DNA from: Halobacteriales archaeon QS_4_70_19
Lineage (GTDB): Archaea; Halobacteriota; Halobacteria; Halobacteriales; Haloarculaceae
DNA: 64,000 bases
Assembly (NCBI GenBank): GCA_003020985.1
Contig: PXRM01000020.1
Location: 21,771-85,770, forward strand
Reading direction: 5' to 3'
The first letter of the stretch is position 1. Each line of letters opens with the position of its first letter. A program made the position numbers and the translations under genes. The notes below the pieces were generated by a model. It saw nothing but the letters and a program-made list of their open reading frames with translations, ran no database searches and was not told where the DNA came from. Below are positions 25,756 through 35,229 of the stretch, in pieces.

Positions 25756-27681
25756 ATGTCTCATTCGTCCGACGCCGACGAGAACGTCGGCGCCGACTCC
25801 GATACTGACGGGGCCCCGGACCGGGGGGCCGTCGTCTACCAGCTCGCGGACGCCTGTACGGTCGATACCCTGGAGCAGGGCGAGTACTACCACGCCACAG
25901 TCAACGGCGTCGTCGAGTACGGCGTCTTCGTGGACGTCTCGGCGGATGTCTCGGGGCTGGTCCACGACTCCGAACTGCAGGGCGACTACGACGTCGGCGA
26001 CGAGCTGGTCGTGGAGCTCATCGAGGTGCGCGAGGACGGCGACCTCGCGTTCGCCGAGCGCGACCCCGAGGACTACACCACCGAGTCCGTGGCGGCCGGC
26101 GCCGACGTGACGGTCGGTGAACTCCCCGACCACGTCGGCGAGGTCGTCACGCTGGAGGGTGTCGTCGTGCAGATCAAGCAGACCGGCGGCCCGACGCTGT
26201 TCCACGTCGCCGACGGCGAGGCCGTCGTCCCAGCGGCGGCGTTCGAGTCCGCCGGCGTCCGCGCGTACCCGAACGTCGAGGTGGACCAGGTCGTCCGCGT
26301 GACGGGCGAAGTCGAACACCGTCAGGAGGCGCTCCAGCTGGAGGTCGACGACCTCTCGCGCCTGCGCGGCGCGGCCGCCGACGAGGTACGCGAGGACTAC
26401 GAGGAGCGGCTGACCGCCGCCGCCGAGCCGCCGGAGGTCGAACCGCTCGTCGAGTGGGAGGCGTTCGAGCCCATCCACGAGGAACTCCGCGAGGTCGCCC
26501 GCCACCTCCGCCGGGCCGCGCTCGTCAACCGTCCCATCCGCATGCGCCACCACGCCGACGGTGACGGGATGTGCGCCTCGGTGCCGCTCCAGACCGCGCT
26601 CGAGCGGTTCATCGACGACAGCCACGAGGACACCCAGGCCTCGCGCCACCTCCTCAGGCGGCTCCCCTCGAAGGCGCCGTTCTACGAGATGGAGGACGTC
26701 ACGCGCGACCTCAACTTCGCCCTGGAGGACCGCGAGCGGCACGGGCAGAAGCTCCCGCTGCTCTGCATGCTCGACAACGGCTCCACGGAGGAGGACATCC
26801 CTGCCTACCGTGCGATGGCCCAGTACGACGTCCCCATCGTCGTCGTCGACCACCATCACCCCGACCCGGACGCGGTCGAGCCACTGCTCGACGCCCACGT
26901 CAACCCGTACCTCCACGACGAGGACTACCGCATCACGACGGGCATGATGTGCGTCGAACTGGCCCGGCTGGTCGACCCGGACATCACCGACGAGGTGCGC
27001 CACATCCCGGCCGTCGCGGGCCTCGCCGACCGCTCGAAGGCCGAGGCGATGGACGATTACCTCGACCTCGCAGCCGAGGCCGGCTACGAGGAGGCGGACC
27101 TGCGCGACGTGGGCGAGGCGCTGGACTACGCCGCCCACTGGCTCCGCTACAACGACGGCAACGGCTTCGTCAACGACCTGCTCGACGTCGGGACCGACGC
27201 CGACCGCCACGAGGACCTCGTCGCGTTCATGTCCTCGCGTGCCGAGCGCGACGTCGAACGGCAACTCGACGACGCGCTCCCGCACGTCGAGCACGAGCGC
27301 CTCGACAACGACGCCCACCTCTGCCGGCTCGACGTCGACGAGCACGCCCACCGCTTCATCTACCCGGCACCCGGCAAGACGACTGGCAAGGTCCACGACC
27401 GGAAGGTCGAGGAGACGGGCGACCCCGTCATCACCATCGGCTACGGCCCGGACTTCGCCGTCCTCCGGTCGGACGGCGTCCGGCTCGACATCCCCGAGAT
27501 GGTGACCGAACTCACCGAGGAGTTCCCGGGCGCGGGCGTCAGCGGCGGCGGCCACCTCGTCGTCGGCTCGATCAAGTTCGTCCCCGGCAAGCGCGCCGAG
27601 GTGCTGGACGCGCTCGTCGAGAGGATGGCCGACGCAGAACTCGACGAGGAACTGCGGAGCACGCTGGTCCGCGACGACTGA
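25756..27681 (+). CDS. RecJ-like DHH-family single-strand nuclease with S1 and OB domains
   Basis: Protein of 641 residues. An S1-type RNA-binding domain (GEYYHATVNGVVEYGVFVDV, about 38-95) is followed by an OB-like domain (about 118-190) and a DHH phosphoesterase core: IRMRHHADGDGMCAS, LLCMLDNGSTEEDIP and the signature VVVDHHHPDPDAVEP. The C-terminal DHHA1-type region ends FPGAGVSGGGHLVVGSIKFV. Family members act on single-stranded DNA or RNA ends; in archaea RecJ-like proteins join replisome or repair complexes. Cytoplasmic. Confidence 0.9.
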   Translation: MSHSSDADENVGADSDTDGAPDRGAVVYQLADACTVDTLEQGEYYHATVNGVVEYGVFVDVSADVSGLVHDSELQGDYDVGDELVVELIEVREDGDLAFAERDPEDYTTESVAAGADVTVGELPDHVGEVVTLEGVVVQIKQTGGPTLFHVADGEAVVPAAAFESAGVRAYPNVEVDQVVRVTGEVEHRQEALQLEVDDLSRLRGAAADEVREDYEERLTAAAEPPEVEPLVEWEAFEPIHEELREVARHLRRAALVNRPIRMRHHADGDGMCASVPLQTALERFIDDSHEDTQASRHLLRRLPSKAPFYEMEDVTRDLNFALEDRERHGQKLPLLCMLDNGSTEEDIPAYRAMAQYDVPIVVVDHHHPDPDAVEPLLDAHVNPYLHDEDYRITTGMMCVELARLVDPDITDEVRHIPAVAGLADRSKAEAMDDYLDLAAEAGYEEADLRDVGEALDYAAHWLRYNDGNGFVNDLLDVGTDADRHEDLVAFMSSRAERDVERQLDDALPHVEHERLDNDAHLCRLDVDEHAHRFIYPAPGKTTGKVHDRKVEETGDPVITIGYGPDFAVLRSDGVRLDIPEMVTELTEEFPGAGVSGGGHLVVGSIKFVPGKRAEVLDALVERMADAELDEELRSTLVRDD

Positions 27682-27766
27682 TCGGAGAGCCGACACGAGT
27701 ACCCGCACGACTTATCTTCCCCCGTTCCCCCGGTTCGACACAACCGCTACCGGCGGCGACCGAGCT

Positions 27767-29935
27767 ATGCCAGGAGGACACCAGCGGTCAGAGGGGGACA
27801 TCGAGGCGACAGCGACGGAGCCGTCGGCGACGGCGCTCCTGGAAGCACTCCGGCATCCGGCTTTCGTCCTCGACTCGACGGGTCGCCTCCTCGGGGGGAA
27901 CGAGCGGGCAGCCGGGCTGTTCGAGACGGCGCCCGACGACGGGGTCGGGTTCGACACCCTCGTCCGCCCCGGCCACCGGGAGCGAGTCCGGACGGCCATC
28001 GGGGAGGCAGCCGGCGGCGCCACCGTCGCGGCCGAACTGGACCTGCAGACCACTGGCGAGCACCGCCGACTCGTCCTCGACTGCGCCCCGGTCGACGGGA
28101 CGGGCCAGCCACCGGACGTACTGGCCGTGGCTCGCCCCGTCGAGGATTCGCCTCCGCGGGCCGACGGGCCTGAAGCCACGGGGACCGCGGCAGGCGACGG
28201 ACGCGAGGCGGCAGGGGACGCGTCCGCAGCACCGGAGGACTCCCCCGCGGCGACGGGGGACAGGGGCGACACGGCGGCGGGCGAGCGAGTGGGAGCGGAG
28301 ACGGCTGCCAGCGAGGAGCTGCTCCGGCGAGCCGACGTCGTCGACGCGGTCGGGGACGGGGCGTACGTCCTCGACCGGGACCGCCGGCTGGTAGCGGTGA
28401 GCGAGCGACTGGCGTCGACCCTGGGCCGTGACCGGGAGGCGCTGGTGGGCGAGCCCCTTCGGGTAATCCTGACCGACGACACCCGGGCTGCGGCTGTCGG
28501 GCTCCACGAGGCACTGCTCGCGGGCGACCGCGAGACCGGGACGGTCGAGCTGACCGTCCTCCCGGACGGGGAGACCATCCCCGTCGAGGTCCACGCGACG
28601 GCGGTCGGGGACGGCCCCGACCGGGTCGTCGTCGGTGTGCTGCAGGACATCTCCGACCGGCGCCGCCGGGAGCACCAGCTCGCGCGCCACCGCGATCAGC
28701 TGGCGACGCTGAACCGCATCAGCGAGGCCGTCGAGGGGGTCGTCCAGGGCATCGTCGAATCGGCGACCCGTGGTGGGATCGAGGAGACCGTCTGCGAGCG
28801 GCTGGCGGCGTCGGACCTCTACCGGACGGTCTGGATCGGCCGGATCGGTGCCGGGGGGCTGGAGGTGACGGTGTCGGCGGGCGAACCGCCCCTGTTCACG
28901 GACGACCCGGGGACGGCTCCCCCCGAGGGAACCGGCGACGCGGACGGGACGGACACACGGACGGTCGCCGGAGCGGACCCGGACCACCCTGCGCGCGTGG
29001 CCTTCGAGGACGGCGAACCGTGCATCCGCCGGGCGGGGTGGGTCGGCGGCCCCGGGATGGCTGACCGCGGGCTGGCAGCCGAACACGGCATCCGCGCCAG
29101 CATGGCGCTCCCCATCACGCACAACGATACGGTGTACGGGGTGCTGTGTCTCCAGTCGCCGCGGGCCGACGCGTTCAGCGACCGTGAACGGGCCGCGCTA
29201 AAGCGCCTCGCCCGTGTCGTCGGGTTCGCCATCAACGCCGCCGACACGGAACGCCTGCTCCACTCCGGGGCCACGACCGAACTGGAGTTCCGGGCCCGGG
29301 GGTCGTTCCTCGCGACACTCTCGGCCGAGGCCGGCCCGGTCGGCCTCCGCTGGACCGTCCCGGAGGACGGTGGGCTCCGGCACTACCTCGAGGTGGAGGC
29401 CACGGGCGAGGCGGCCGTCGCCGGCGCCGAGGCCGCTGGCGCCCGCGAGGTGCAGGTGGTGAGCGAGCGCGAGGCCACCGACGACGAGCCGACGGTCACC
29501 ATCCTCGAGGCGGTCCCGGAGCAGAGCGTCGCGGCTCGCCTGTCCGACGTCGGCGCGGTGGTCCAGCGGGGGAACGCCGAGGACGGCATCGCCGAGATCA
29601 CCGCGCGTATCGCCGGCCGGACCGACACGCGGACGGTGGTCGAGGCGTTCCGGACGGAGTTCGACGCGAACCTGAAGGCAAAGCGCCGCGTGGAGGAACC
29701 CGTCGAGACCGCCCGGGATCTCCGGCAGGCCGCCGACGAGCGCCTCACCGACCGCCAGAGCGACGTTCTCCGGACGGCGTACCTGATGGGCTACTTCGAG
29801 TGGCCCCGGGTCCACAACGCCGAGGAGGTCGCCGACCGGATGAACATCACCTCCGCCACGCTCCACTACCACCTGCGGGCCGCCGAACGGAACTTCCTCG
29901 AACTGTTCTTCGACGAGTCGCCGACCGGCGGGTAG
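27767..29935 (+). CDS. Bat-type regulator with PAS, PAS, GAF and HTH_10 domains
   Basis: Sensor-regulator of 722 residues. The first PAS is at about 20-120 (LRHPAFVLDSTGRLLGGNERA). A Gly/Asp/Ala-rich linker follows, then a second PAS at about 185-305 (VVDAVGDGAYVLDRDRRLVA, ending VVVGVLQDISDRRRREHQLA), GAF at about 325-500 (SMALPITHNDTVYGVLCLQS), the bacterio-opsin-activator domain, and the HTH_10 (LTDRQSDVLRTAYLMGYFEW, RVHNAEEVADRMNITSATLHYH). It has no histidine kinase or receiver domain, so it probably senses redox, light or ligands and binds DNA directly. Target unknown. Confidence 0.9.
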   Translation: MPGGHQRSEGDIEATATEPSATALLEALRHPAFVLDSTGRLLGGNERAAGLFETAPDDGVGFDTLVRPGHRERVRTAIGEAAGGATVAAELDLQTTGEHRRLVLDCAPVDGTGQPPDVLAVARPVEDSPPRADGPEATGTAAGDGREAAGDASAAPEDSPAATGDRGDTAAGERVGAETAASEELLRRADVVDAVGDGAYVLDRDRRLVAVSERLASTLGRDREALVGEPLRVILTDDTRAAAVGLHEALLAGDRETGTVELTVLPDGETIPVEVHATAVGDGPDRVVVGVLQDISDRRRREHQLARHRDQLATLNRISEAVEGVVQGIVESATRGGIEETVCERLAASDLYRTVWIGRIGAGGLEVTVSAGEPPLFTDDPGTAPPEGTGDADGTDTRTVAGADPDHPARVAFEDGEPCIRRAGWVGGPGMADRGLAAEHGIRASMALPITHNDTVYGVLCLQSPRADAFSDRERAALKRLARVVGFAINAADTERLLHSGATTELEFRARGSFLATLSAEAGPVGLRWTVPEDGGLRHYLEVEATGEAAVAGAEAAGAREVQVVSEREATDDEPTVTILEAVPEQSVAARLSDVGAVVQRGNAEDGIAEITARIAGRTDTRTVVEAFRTEFDANLKAKRRVEEPVETARDLRQAADERLTDRQSDVLRTAYLMGYFEWPRVHNAEEVADRMNITSATLHYHLRAAERNFLELFFDESPTGG

Positions 29936-30005
29936 CCCGGGATATCGTTGCCCCCGCGACTCCGGGGATAGACTTAACAGCCGGTCCCCCGCGACAACGA
30001 CTGTC

Positions 30006-31697
30006 ATGGAGTACCACGACGGCGCTCCCCTCCGGCACGCCGACGCCGTGCTGTCGATGGGGGCCCATCGGTACGGCGAGCAGGACGCCATCGTCTCCCT
30101 GGAGTACGGCGAGGCACGGAGCTTCGCGGAACTGGACGAGCAGGCGAGCCGCGTCGCGAGCGCGCTGACCGACCGCGGCGTCGACCCCGGCGACCGGGTC
30201 GCCCTGTTCCTGCCGAACACGCTCCAGTTCCCGGAGGCGTTCTTCGGCGCTATCCGGGCCGGCGCCGTCCCGGTCCCGCTCAACCTCAGGATGGACGTGG
30301 AGACGCTGGCGTACATCTGCTCGGACGCCGACGCCGACCACCTCGTCACCTCGCCGCTGCTCGTCGGCGGGATGGAGACGGACCGGGCGACCGTCGCCGC
30401 GCCCGCCGACATCGCCTCGGAGGCCGGCATCGGCACGCGCTGGATTCCGGGGATGGGCGACGCGGACGGCACGGACGGCGTCGTTGACTACGAGGCCGCG
30501 CTCGAGGCCGCCGACGCGGGCTTCTCCCCGCCCGCCCGCGAGGCCGACGACGTGGCCGTCCAGACCTACACGTCGGGGACGACCGGCCGCCCGAAAGGGG
30601 TGCTGCTCTCGCACCGGAACGTCCTCTCCGTCCAGGAGTCGATGGCGACCTCCGGGCCGAGCCCGGACCCCGACATGACAGGGCTGATGGTGCTGCCGCT
30701 GTTCCACGTCCCGACGCTGAACACGGTCATGGGGAAGTACCTCTACACCGGCGGCACGGTCGTCCTGCAGGCGCGTCCGAGCGGCGAGGGGATGCTCCAG
30801 GCCGTCCAGCAGTTCGACGTCACGGAGGTCCCGGCGGTGCCCGCGCTCCACACGATGATGTACCGGGCGTACCGCGAGAACCCGGACGCCTACGACGTCT
30901 CGTCGGTGGAGGCACTCGGGGCGGCCGCCGCGCCGCTGCCCGACGACACGAAGCGCAACCTGACCCGCGACTTCGACGTGTCGATGAGCGAGGGCTGGGG
31001 GATGACCGAGACCGCCGGGCTGGTGACGCTCCGCTCGCCCGCCGTCAACAAGGCCGCGGGCTGCATCGGGCAGCCGCTCCGCAAGCTCGAACTGGAACTC
31101 CGGGACCCCGACACCCACGAGACGGTCGTCCCCGCCGGGGCACTGAACCCGCGGACGGCACCCGTCGACCTCCCCGAGGACGAGGCCGGGCGCACCGGTG
31201 AGATCGCGGTGCGGGGTCCACAGGTGTTCGAGGGGTACCACGGGCTCCCGGAGACGAACGAGGCGGTGTTCGACGAGGACGGCTGGTTCCACACGGAGGA
31301 CATCGCCCGCGTCGACGAGGACGGCCACCTCTGGATCGTCGACCGGGCCGACGACATGATCATCGCCGGCGGAGAGAACATCTACCCCGCCGAGGTCGAG
31401 GACGCGCTCTACGACCACCCGGACGTCGCCGAGGCCGCCGTGGTGGCGGCCCCGCACGAGGTGAAGGGCGAGGCCCCCGTCGCGTTCGTCGTTCCCGAGC
31501 AGGACGCCGACCTCGGCGAGCGGGCCGTCCGGGAGTTCGCCCTGGAGCACGTGGCCTCGTACGCGCATCCACGGCGCGTCTGGTTCGTTGACGAACTCCC
31601 GCGCAGCGCGACCCAGAAGGTCCAGCGCTACCGGCTGGAGGAGCGGGTCGAGGACGAACTCGGCGGGGAGCCGCTGGCGTCGAGCGAACAGCTCTGA
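30006..31697 (+). CDS. Acyl-CoA synthetase / AMP-dependent ligase
   Basis: ANL-family enzyme of 563 residues. The AMP-binding P-loop reads YTSGTTGRPKGVLLSHRN, followed by SEGWGMTETAGLVTLRSPA (A5), GWFHTEDIARVDEDGHLWIV (A7), and the C-terminal hinge DRADDMIIAGGENIYPAEVE. The lysine-bearing end is RSATQKVQRYRLEE. It should activate a carboxylic acid, probably a medium- or long-chain fatty acid, to its CoA thioester with ATP. Cytoplasmic. The substrate is not determinable from sequence. Confidence 0.9.
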   Translation: MEYHDGAPLRHADAVLSMGAHRYGEQDAIVSLEYGEARSFAELDEQASRVASALTDRGVDPGDRVALFLPNTLQFPEAFFGAIRAGAVPVPLNLRMDVETLAYICSDADADHLVTSPLLVGGMETDRATVAAPADIASEAGIGTRWIPGMGDADGTDGVVDYEAALEAADAGFSPPAREADDVAVQTYTSGTTGRPKGVLLSHRNVLSVQESMATSGPSPDPDMTGLMVLPLFHVPTLNTVMGKYLYTGGTVVLQARPSGEGMLQAVQQFDVTEVPAVPALHTMMYRAYRENPDAYDVSSVEALGAAAAPLPDDTKRNLTRDFDVSMSEGWGMTETAGLVTLRSPAVNKAAGCIGQPLRKLELELRDPDTHETVVPAGALNPRTAPVDLPEDEAGRTGEIAVRGPQVFEGYHGLPETNEAVFDEDGWFHTEDIARVDEDGHLWIVDRADDMIIAGGENIYPAEVEDALYDHPDVAEAAVVAAPHEVKGEAPVAFVVPEQDADLGERAVREFALEHVASYAHPRRVWFVDELPRSATQKVQRYRLEERVEDELGGEPLASSEQL

Positions 31698-31870
31698 GAC
31701 GGCGGGCGTCTCGGAGGCAGGTCGGGGCGACCGCCGGAACCGGCGGTGGAGTACCGGCCGCGAGGTGTTCGTTTGTCTGTTTCTGCCGGAATATCAGATA
31801 CATGTGGGCTGTAATCAACTAAAAGAGGTACTAACGTAGCAATACGGTCGATTACGGATCTTCGGCGCTC

Positions 31871-33421
31871 TCAGGCCGTCCCGGTGACGAGGTCCGCCGC
31901 ACGCTCCGCGAGCATCATCGTCGGCCCGTACGTGTTCGTGCGGGTGACGGTGGGCATCACGGACGCGTCGACGACCCGGAGGCCGTCGACGCCGCGGACC
32001 CGGAGCTGCGGGTCGACGACGGCGTCCTCGCCCGTCCCCATCCGGCAGGAGCCGGCGAGGTGGTAGTACGAGCGCGTCCGCTGTCGGACGTGCTCCCGGA
32101 CGGTGGCCTCGTCGTCCCCCTCGGGGAGGTTCCGACCGCCGTAGACATCCGCGAGCGGGCTGGCCTCCGCGATATCTCCGGCCTTCCGTACGCCCCGCAC
32201 GAGCGCCTCGACGTCGGCGTCGGCGGTGAGATAGCCGGGGTCGATGACTGGGTCGTCGTCCGGGTCCGCCGAGCGGAGGCGGACCCGTCCGCGGCTCTCC
32301 GGCGCGACCAGCCCGACCCCGACGGTGAAGCCGCTCTGGTCGTGCCCCGCGAGCTCCCCCTCCTCGATCGTCGCCGGGACGAGCATGAACTGAACGTCCG
32401 GCGCGTCAAGTCCCTCGCGGGAGCGCCAGTACCCGACGGCCTCGGTCCCGTTGGAGGTGAGCGGGCCGCGCTTCAGGAGGAGGTACTTCGCCACGTTCAG
32501 CAGCGTCTCGGCGTCGTCGTACGTGTCGGTCGTGGCCCAGTAGCTCGTGTAGACCAGCGGGTGGTCCTGGAGGTGCTCCCCGACCGGCAGGTCGGCCCGG
32601 ACCTCGATGCCGTGCTCCCGGAGGTGGTCGGCAGGGCCGATGCCCGAGAGCAACAGCAGCCGCGGGGAGTTGATGGCGCCGGCCGAGACGACCACCTCCT
32701 CGTGCGCCGTCGCCTCGCGGGTCGCGCCGTCCTTGACGTACAGGACCCCCGTTACCCGGCCGTCCCCGTCGAACCGGAGCCGTCGGACCCGGGCCCCCGT
32801 CTCGACGGTCAGCGTCGACCGGTCGAGCACCGGCTTCAGGTAGGCGTCGGCGGCGCTACACCGCTCGCCGCCCTGCTGGATGACGTCGCAGTAGCCCGCC
32901 CCCTCGGCGTCGCGGGCGACCTGTTTTCCCCTGTCGAGCCCGGCCTCGACCGCCGCCTCGACCAGTGCGGCCGACACCGGGTGCGGGTCGGTCACCGCGG
33001 CGAGGTGCTGGGGACCGCCCGATGCGAGGTAGCCGCTCTCGGCGTCCTCCAGGCGCTCGTAGTACTCGGTCGCGCCGTCGACGCCCCAGGCCTCGTCACT
33101 CGTCGCGGCGGCCCACCCGTCGAAGTCCGCCTCGTGGCCCCGGAAGTACATCTGCGCGTTGATGGAACTGGAGCCGCCGAGCGTCCGTCCCTGTGCGAGG
33201 GTGATGCGCCGGCCGTCGAGCCCCTCCTGTGGGGTCGTCCGGAAGTCCCAGTCGTACTCGGTCCCCAGGAGGTCGACGTGTGCGATGGGAATCGAGATCT
33301 CACGTTTCTCGTCGGGACGGCCGGCCTCTAGGAGGAGGACGTCGTTCTGGGCACTCAGCCGGTTCGCCAGCACGCAGCCCGCAGACCCTGCACCCACGAT
33401 GACGTAATCGTACCCCGTCAT
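31871..33421 (-). CDS. GMC-family FAD-dependent oxidoreductase (choline-dehydrogenase-like)
   Basis: Protein of 516 residues. The N-terminal Rossmann motif YDYVIVGAGSAGCVLANRLS binds FAD; the GMC signature LGGSSSINAQMYFRGHEADF and the second GMC motif GAINSPRLLLLSGIGPAD are both clear. The C-terminal active site has YYHLAGSCRMG (His) and a final TNTYGPTMMLAERAADLV, where the second catalytic residue is Asn. It likely oxidises an alcohol such as choline or a related polyol. The ATG at 33421 begins MTGYDYVIVGAG and fits the family. Confidence 0.9.
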   Translation of the reverse strand: MTGYDYVIVGAGSAGCVLANRLSAQNDVLLLEAGRPDEKREISIPIAHVDLLGTEYDWDFRTTPQEGLDGRRITLAQGRTLGGSSSINAQMYFRGHEADFDGWAAATSDEAWGVDGATEYYERLEDAESGYLASGGPQHLAAVTDPHPVSAALVEAAVEAGLDRGKQVARDAEGAGYCDVIQQGGERCSAADAYLKPVLDRSTLTVETGARVRRLRFDGDGRVTGVLYVKDGATREATAHEEVVVSAGAINSPRLLLLSGIGPADHLREHGIEVRADLPVGEHLQDHPLVYTSYWATTDTYDDAETLLNVAKYLLLKRGPLTSNGTEAVGYWRSREGLDAPDVQFMLVPATIEEGELAGHDQSGFTVGVGLVAPESRGRVRLRSADPDDDPVIDPGYLTADADVEALVRGVRKAGDIAEASPLADVYGGRNLPEGDDEATVREHVRQRTRSYYHLAGSCRMGTGEDAVVDPQLRVRGVDGLRVVDASVMPTVTRTNTYGPTMMLAERAADLVTGTA

Positions 33422-33482
33422 GGGACGACGTATCAGGTCGCGGCAACAAAAACGTCGGCCGTACTGACGGCCGGTGCGGGGC

Positions 33483-34718
33483 CTAGAGGTAGCCCTCGTC
33501 GGCCAGTCGCTCGACGCCCTCGCGCAGTCGCTCGGCGCTCGCCGCGTACGACAGCCGCGCGAAGCCGGGCGTCCCGAAGGCGCTGCCCGGGACGGTGGCG
33601 ACGTGGGCGTCCTCGATGGCGCCCTCGCACCAGGACTGGTCCACCGGCTCATCGCCGGTTTCCGAGGCGCGGAGCGCCTCACAGTCCTCGGGAACCGGGA
33701 GCATCATGTAGAACGCGCCGTCCGGGACGGCCACGTCCTTGCCGTGGTCGGCGAACAGGTCGACCAGCATGTCCCGGCGCTCGTGGAAGGCGTCGCGCAT
33801 CTCGACGACGGCGTCGTCGGTGTTGCGGAGCGCCTCGACGCCCGCGTGCTGGACGAAGTGGGTCGCGCACGTGACGGAGTGGGAGTGGAGCTTGCCGGCC
33901 TGGCCGACGAGGTCCTCGGGCGCGGCGAAATAGCCCAGCCGCCAGCCCGTCATGGAGTAGGCCTTCGAGAAGCCGTTGAGTGTGATGGTGCGGTCGCCCA
34001 TCCCGTCGAGCGAGCCCAGCGAGGTCGGGGAGACGTCGTAGACGACCTCCTTGTAGATCTCGTCGGAGATGACCGCGACGTCGTGTTCGACGGCGAGGTC
34101 GCGCACGCCCTCCAGCGCGGCGTCGGAGTAGACCGCGCCGGTCGGGTTGTTCGGGGAGTTGACGACGAGCAGCTCCGTCTCGTCCGAAACCGTCTCGGCG
34201 AGGTCGTCGAGCACGGGCTTGAGCTGGAAGCCGTGGCCCGAGGTGTCGACGCGGGAGATGGAACCCCCGGCGAGCTTCGTCATCGCCTCGTAGCTGACCC
34301 AGGCCGGGTCCAGCAGGACGACCTCGTCGCCCGAGCGGGACTCCGTCCCGCTGCCGGACGGGCGCGGCCCGTCAGCGCCGTCGATGAGCGTCTGGAAGAC
34401 CTCGTAGAGGGCCTGCTTCCCCCCGGGCGTGACGATGATCTCGTCCGTCGTGTGGTCCAGCCCGTCGGCATCGAGCTTGTCGACGATGGCCTCCTTCAGC
34501 TCCGGGATGCCGTTCGAGGGCGCGTAGCCGGTGTGCCCGGCGTCCATCGCCTCCTTGCCGGCCTGGACGATGTTCCCGGGCGTCGGGAAGTCGGGCTCGC
34601 CCACCGAGAGGTCGACGACGTCGACGCCGTCGGCCTCCAGCTCCGCGGAGAGGTTCGAGATGGCGATGGTCGCGGAGGGCTCGACGCGACCGACGCGCTC
34701 GGCGAAGTCGAGGTTCAT
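33483..34718 (-). CDS. Class I/II pyridoxal-phosphate aminotransferase
   Basis: Aminotransferase of 411 residues of the aspartate-aminotransferase fold. It has VDLSVGEPDFPTPGNIVQAG, PNNPTGAVYSDAALE with Asn for cofactor, VISDEIYKEVVYD, and the Schiff-base lysine in TLNGFSKAYSMTGWRLGYF. The C-terminal Arg for the substrate carboxylate is in GFARLSYAAS. It probably works on aspartate or aromatic amino acids. The insertion of about 15 residues (GPRPSGSGTESRSG) before the cofactor region is unusual. Its ATG overlaps the ribH stop. Confidence 0.92.
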   Translation of the reverse strand: MNLDFAERVGRVEPSATIAISNLSAELEADGVDVVDLSVGEPDFPTPGNIVQAGKEAMDAGHTGYAPSNGIPELKEAIVDKLDADGLDHTTDEIIVTPGGKQALYEVFQTLIDGADGPRPSGSGTESRSGDEVVLLDPAWVSYEAMTKLAGGSISRVDTSGHGFQLKPVLDDLAETVSDETELLVVNSPNNPTGAVYSDAALEGVRDLAVEHDVAVISDEIYKEVVYDVSPTSLGSLDGMGDRTITLNGFSKAYSMTGWRLGYFAAPEDLVGQAGKLHSHSVTCATHFVQHAGVEALRNTDDAVVEMRDAFHERRDMLVDLFADHGKDVAVPDGAFYMMLPVPEDCEALRASETGDEPVDQSWCEGAIEDAHVATVPGSAFGTPGFARLSYAASAERLREGVERLADEGYL

Positions 34719-35071
34719 GCCTCCACCCCCGCGTCGGCGTCGTATGCATCGAGGTCGGCGCCGGGCTCCGGCAGGTTGCCGGCGAGGTCGAGCGCGGCGT
34801 CGACGGCGTCAGCGCCCACGTGGACGCGCTCGTCGGCCTCCGCGGCGCTCTGCCCGGGCCCCGTCACGCCGAGCGTGACGGGCGTGTCCCGGTCCAGCGC
34901 CACGTCGGTCAGCTTCGGCGCGATGGCGCGGCCGATGGCCTCGTCGTGCTTCGTGTCTCCCGTGACGATGGCCCCGAGTACGGCGACGGCGTCGACGTCG
35001 TCGCGGCGGGTCTCGTGCGTGACTGGTCGCTCCTTGTTGAACTGAGCGACCACCAGTCCGAGTGCTACCAT
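34715..35071 (-). CDS. ribH: 6,7-dimethyl-8-ribityllumazine synthase with internal deletion
   Basis: The 118-residue translation starts MVALGLVVAQFNKERPVTHE and then passes directly to DDVDAVAVLGAIVTGDTKHDEAI and DTPVTLGVTGPGQSAAEADER, unmistakable riboflavin-pathway lumazine synthase. Family members have some 35-40 more residues between the first strand and the DAVAVLGAIVTGDT strand, including the P-G-A-[YF]-E/D substrate loop. These are missing here without loss of frame. The catalytic His in GDTKHDE remains. I think the enzyme is impaired or degraded, unless another copy exists elsewhere. It overlaps the aminotransferase ATG by 4 nt. Confidence 0.75.
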   Translation of the reverse strand: MVALGLVVAQFNKERPVTHETRRDDVDAVAVLGAIVTGDTKHDEAIGRAIAPKLTDVALDRDTPVTLGVTGPGQSAAEADERVHVGADAVDAALDLAGNLPEPGADLDAYDADAGVEA

Positions 35072-35229
35072 GTCCGGAGGAAAGCGGAGCCGTCCCATAG
35101 AACTGCCGCTTCGACGGAGCCACGCAGGGACGAGGCGTCCGACCGTGGTCGCCCCCACGGACGGGCGTGATCGGTGCGGCCCCGAATGGCGCCTTTTAAC
35201 GGGGTCGATGGAGTACGGTCCGGGAACTG

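Noticed and set aside
25648-27708. A 686-residue minus-strand frame opposite the RecJ-like gene
   Set aside because: Val/Asp/Arg-rich shadow typical of GC-rich antisense; the plus-strand protein has clear S1 and DHH domains.
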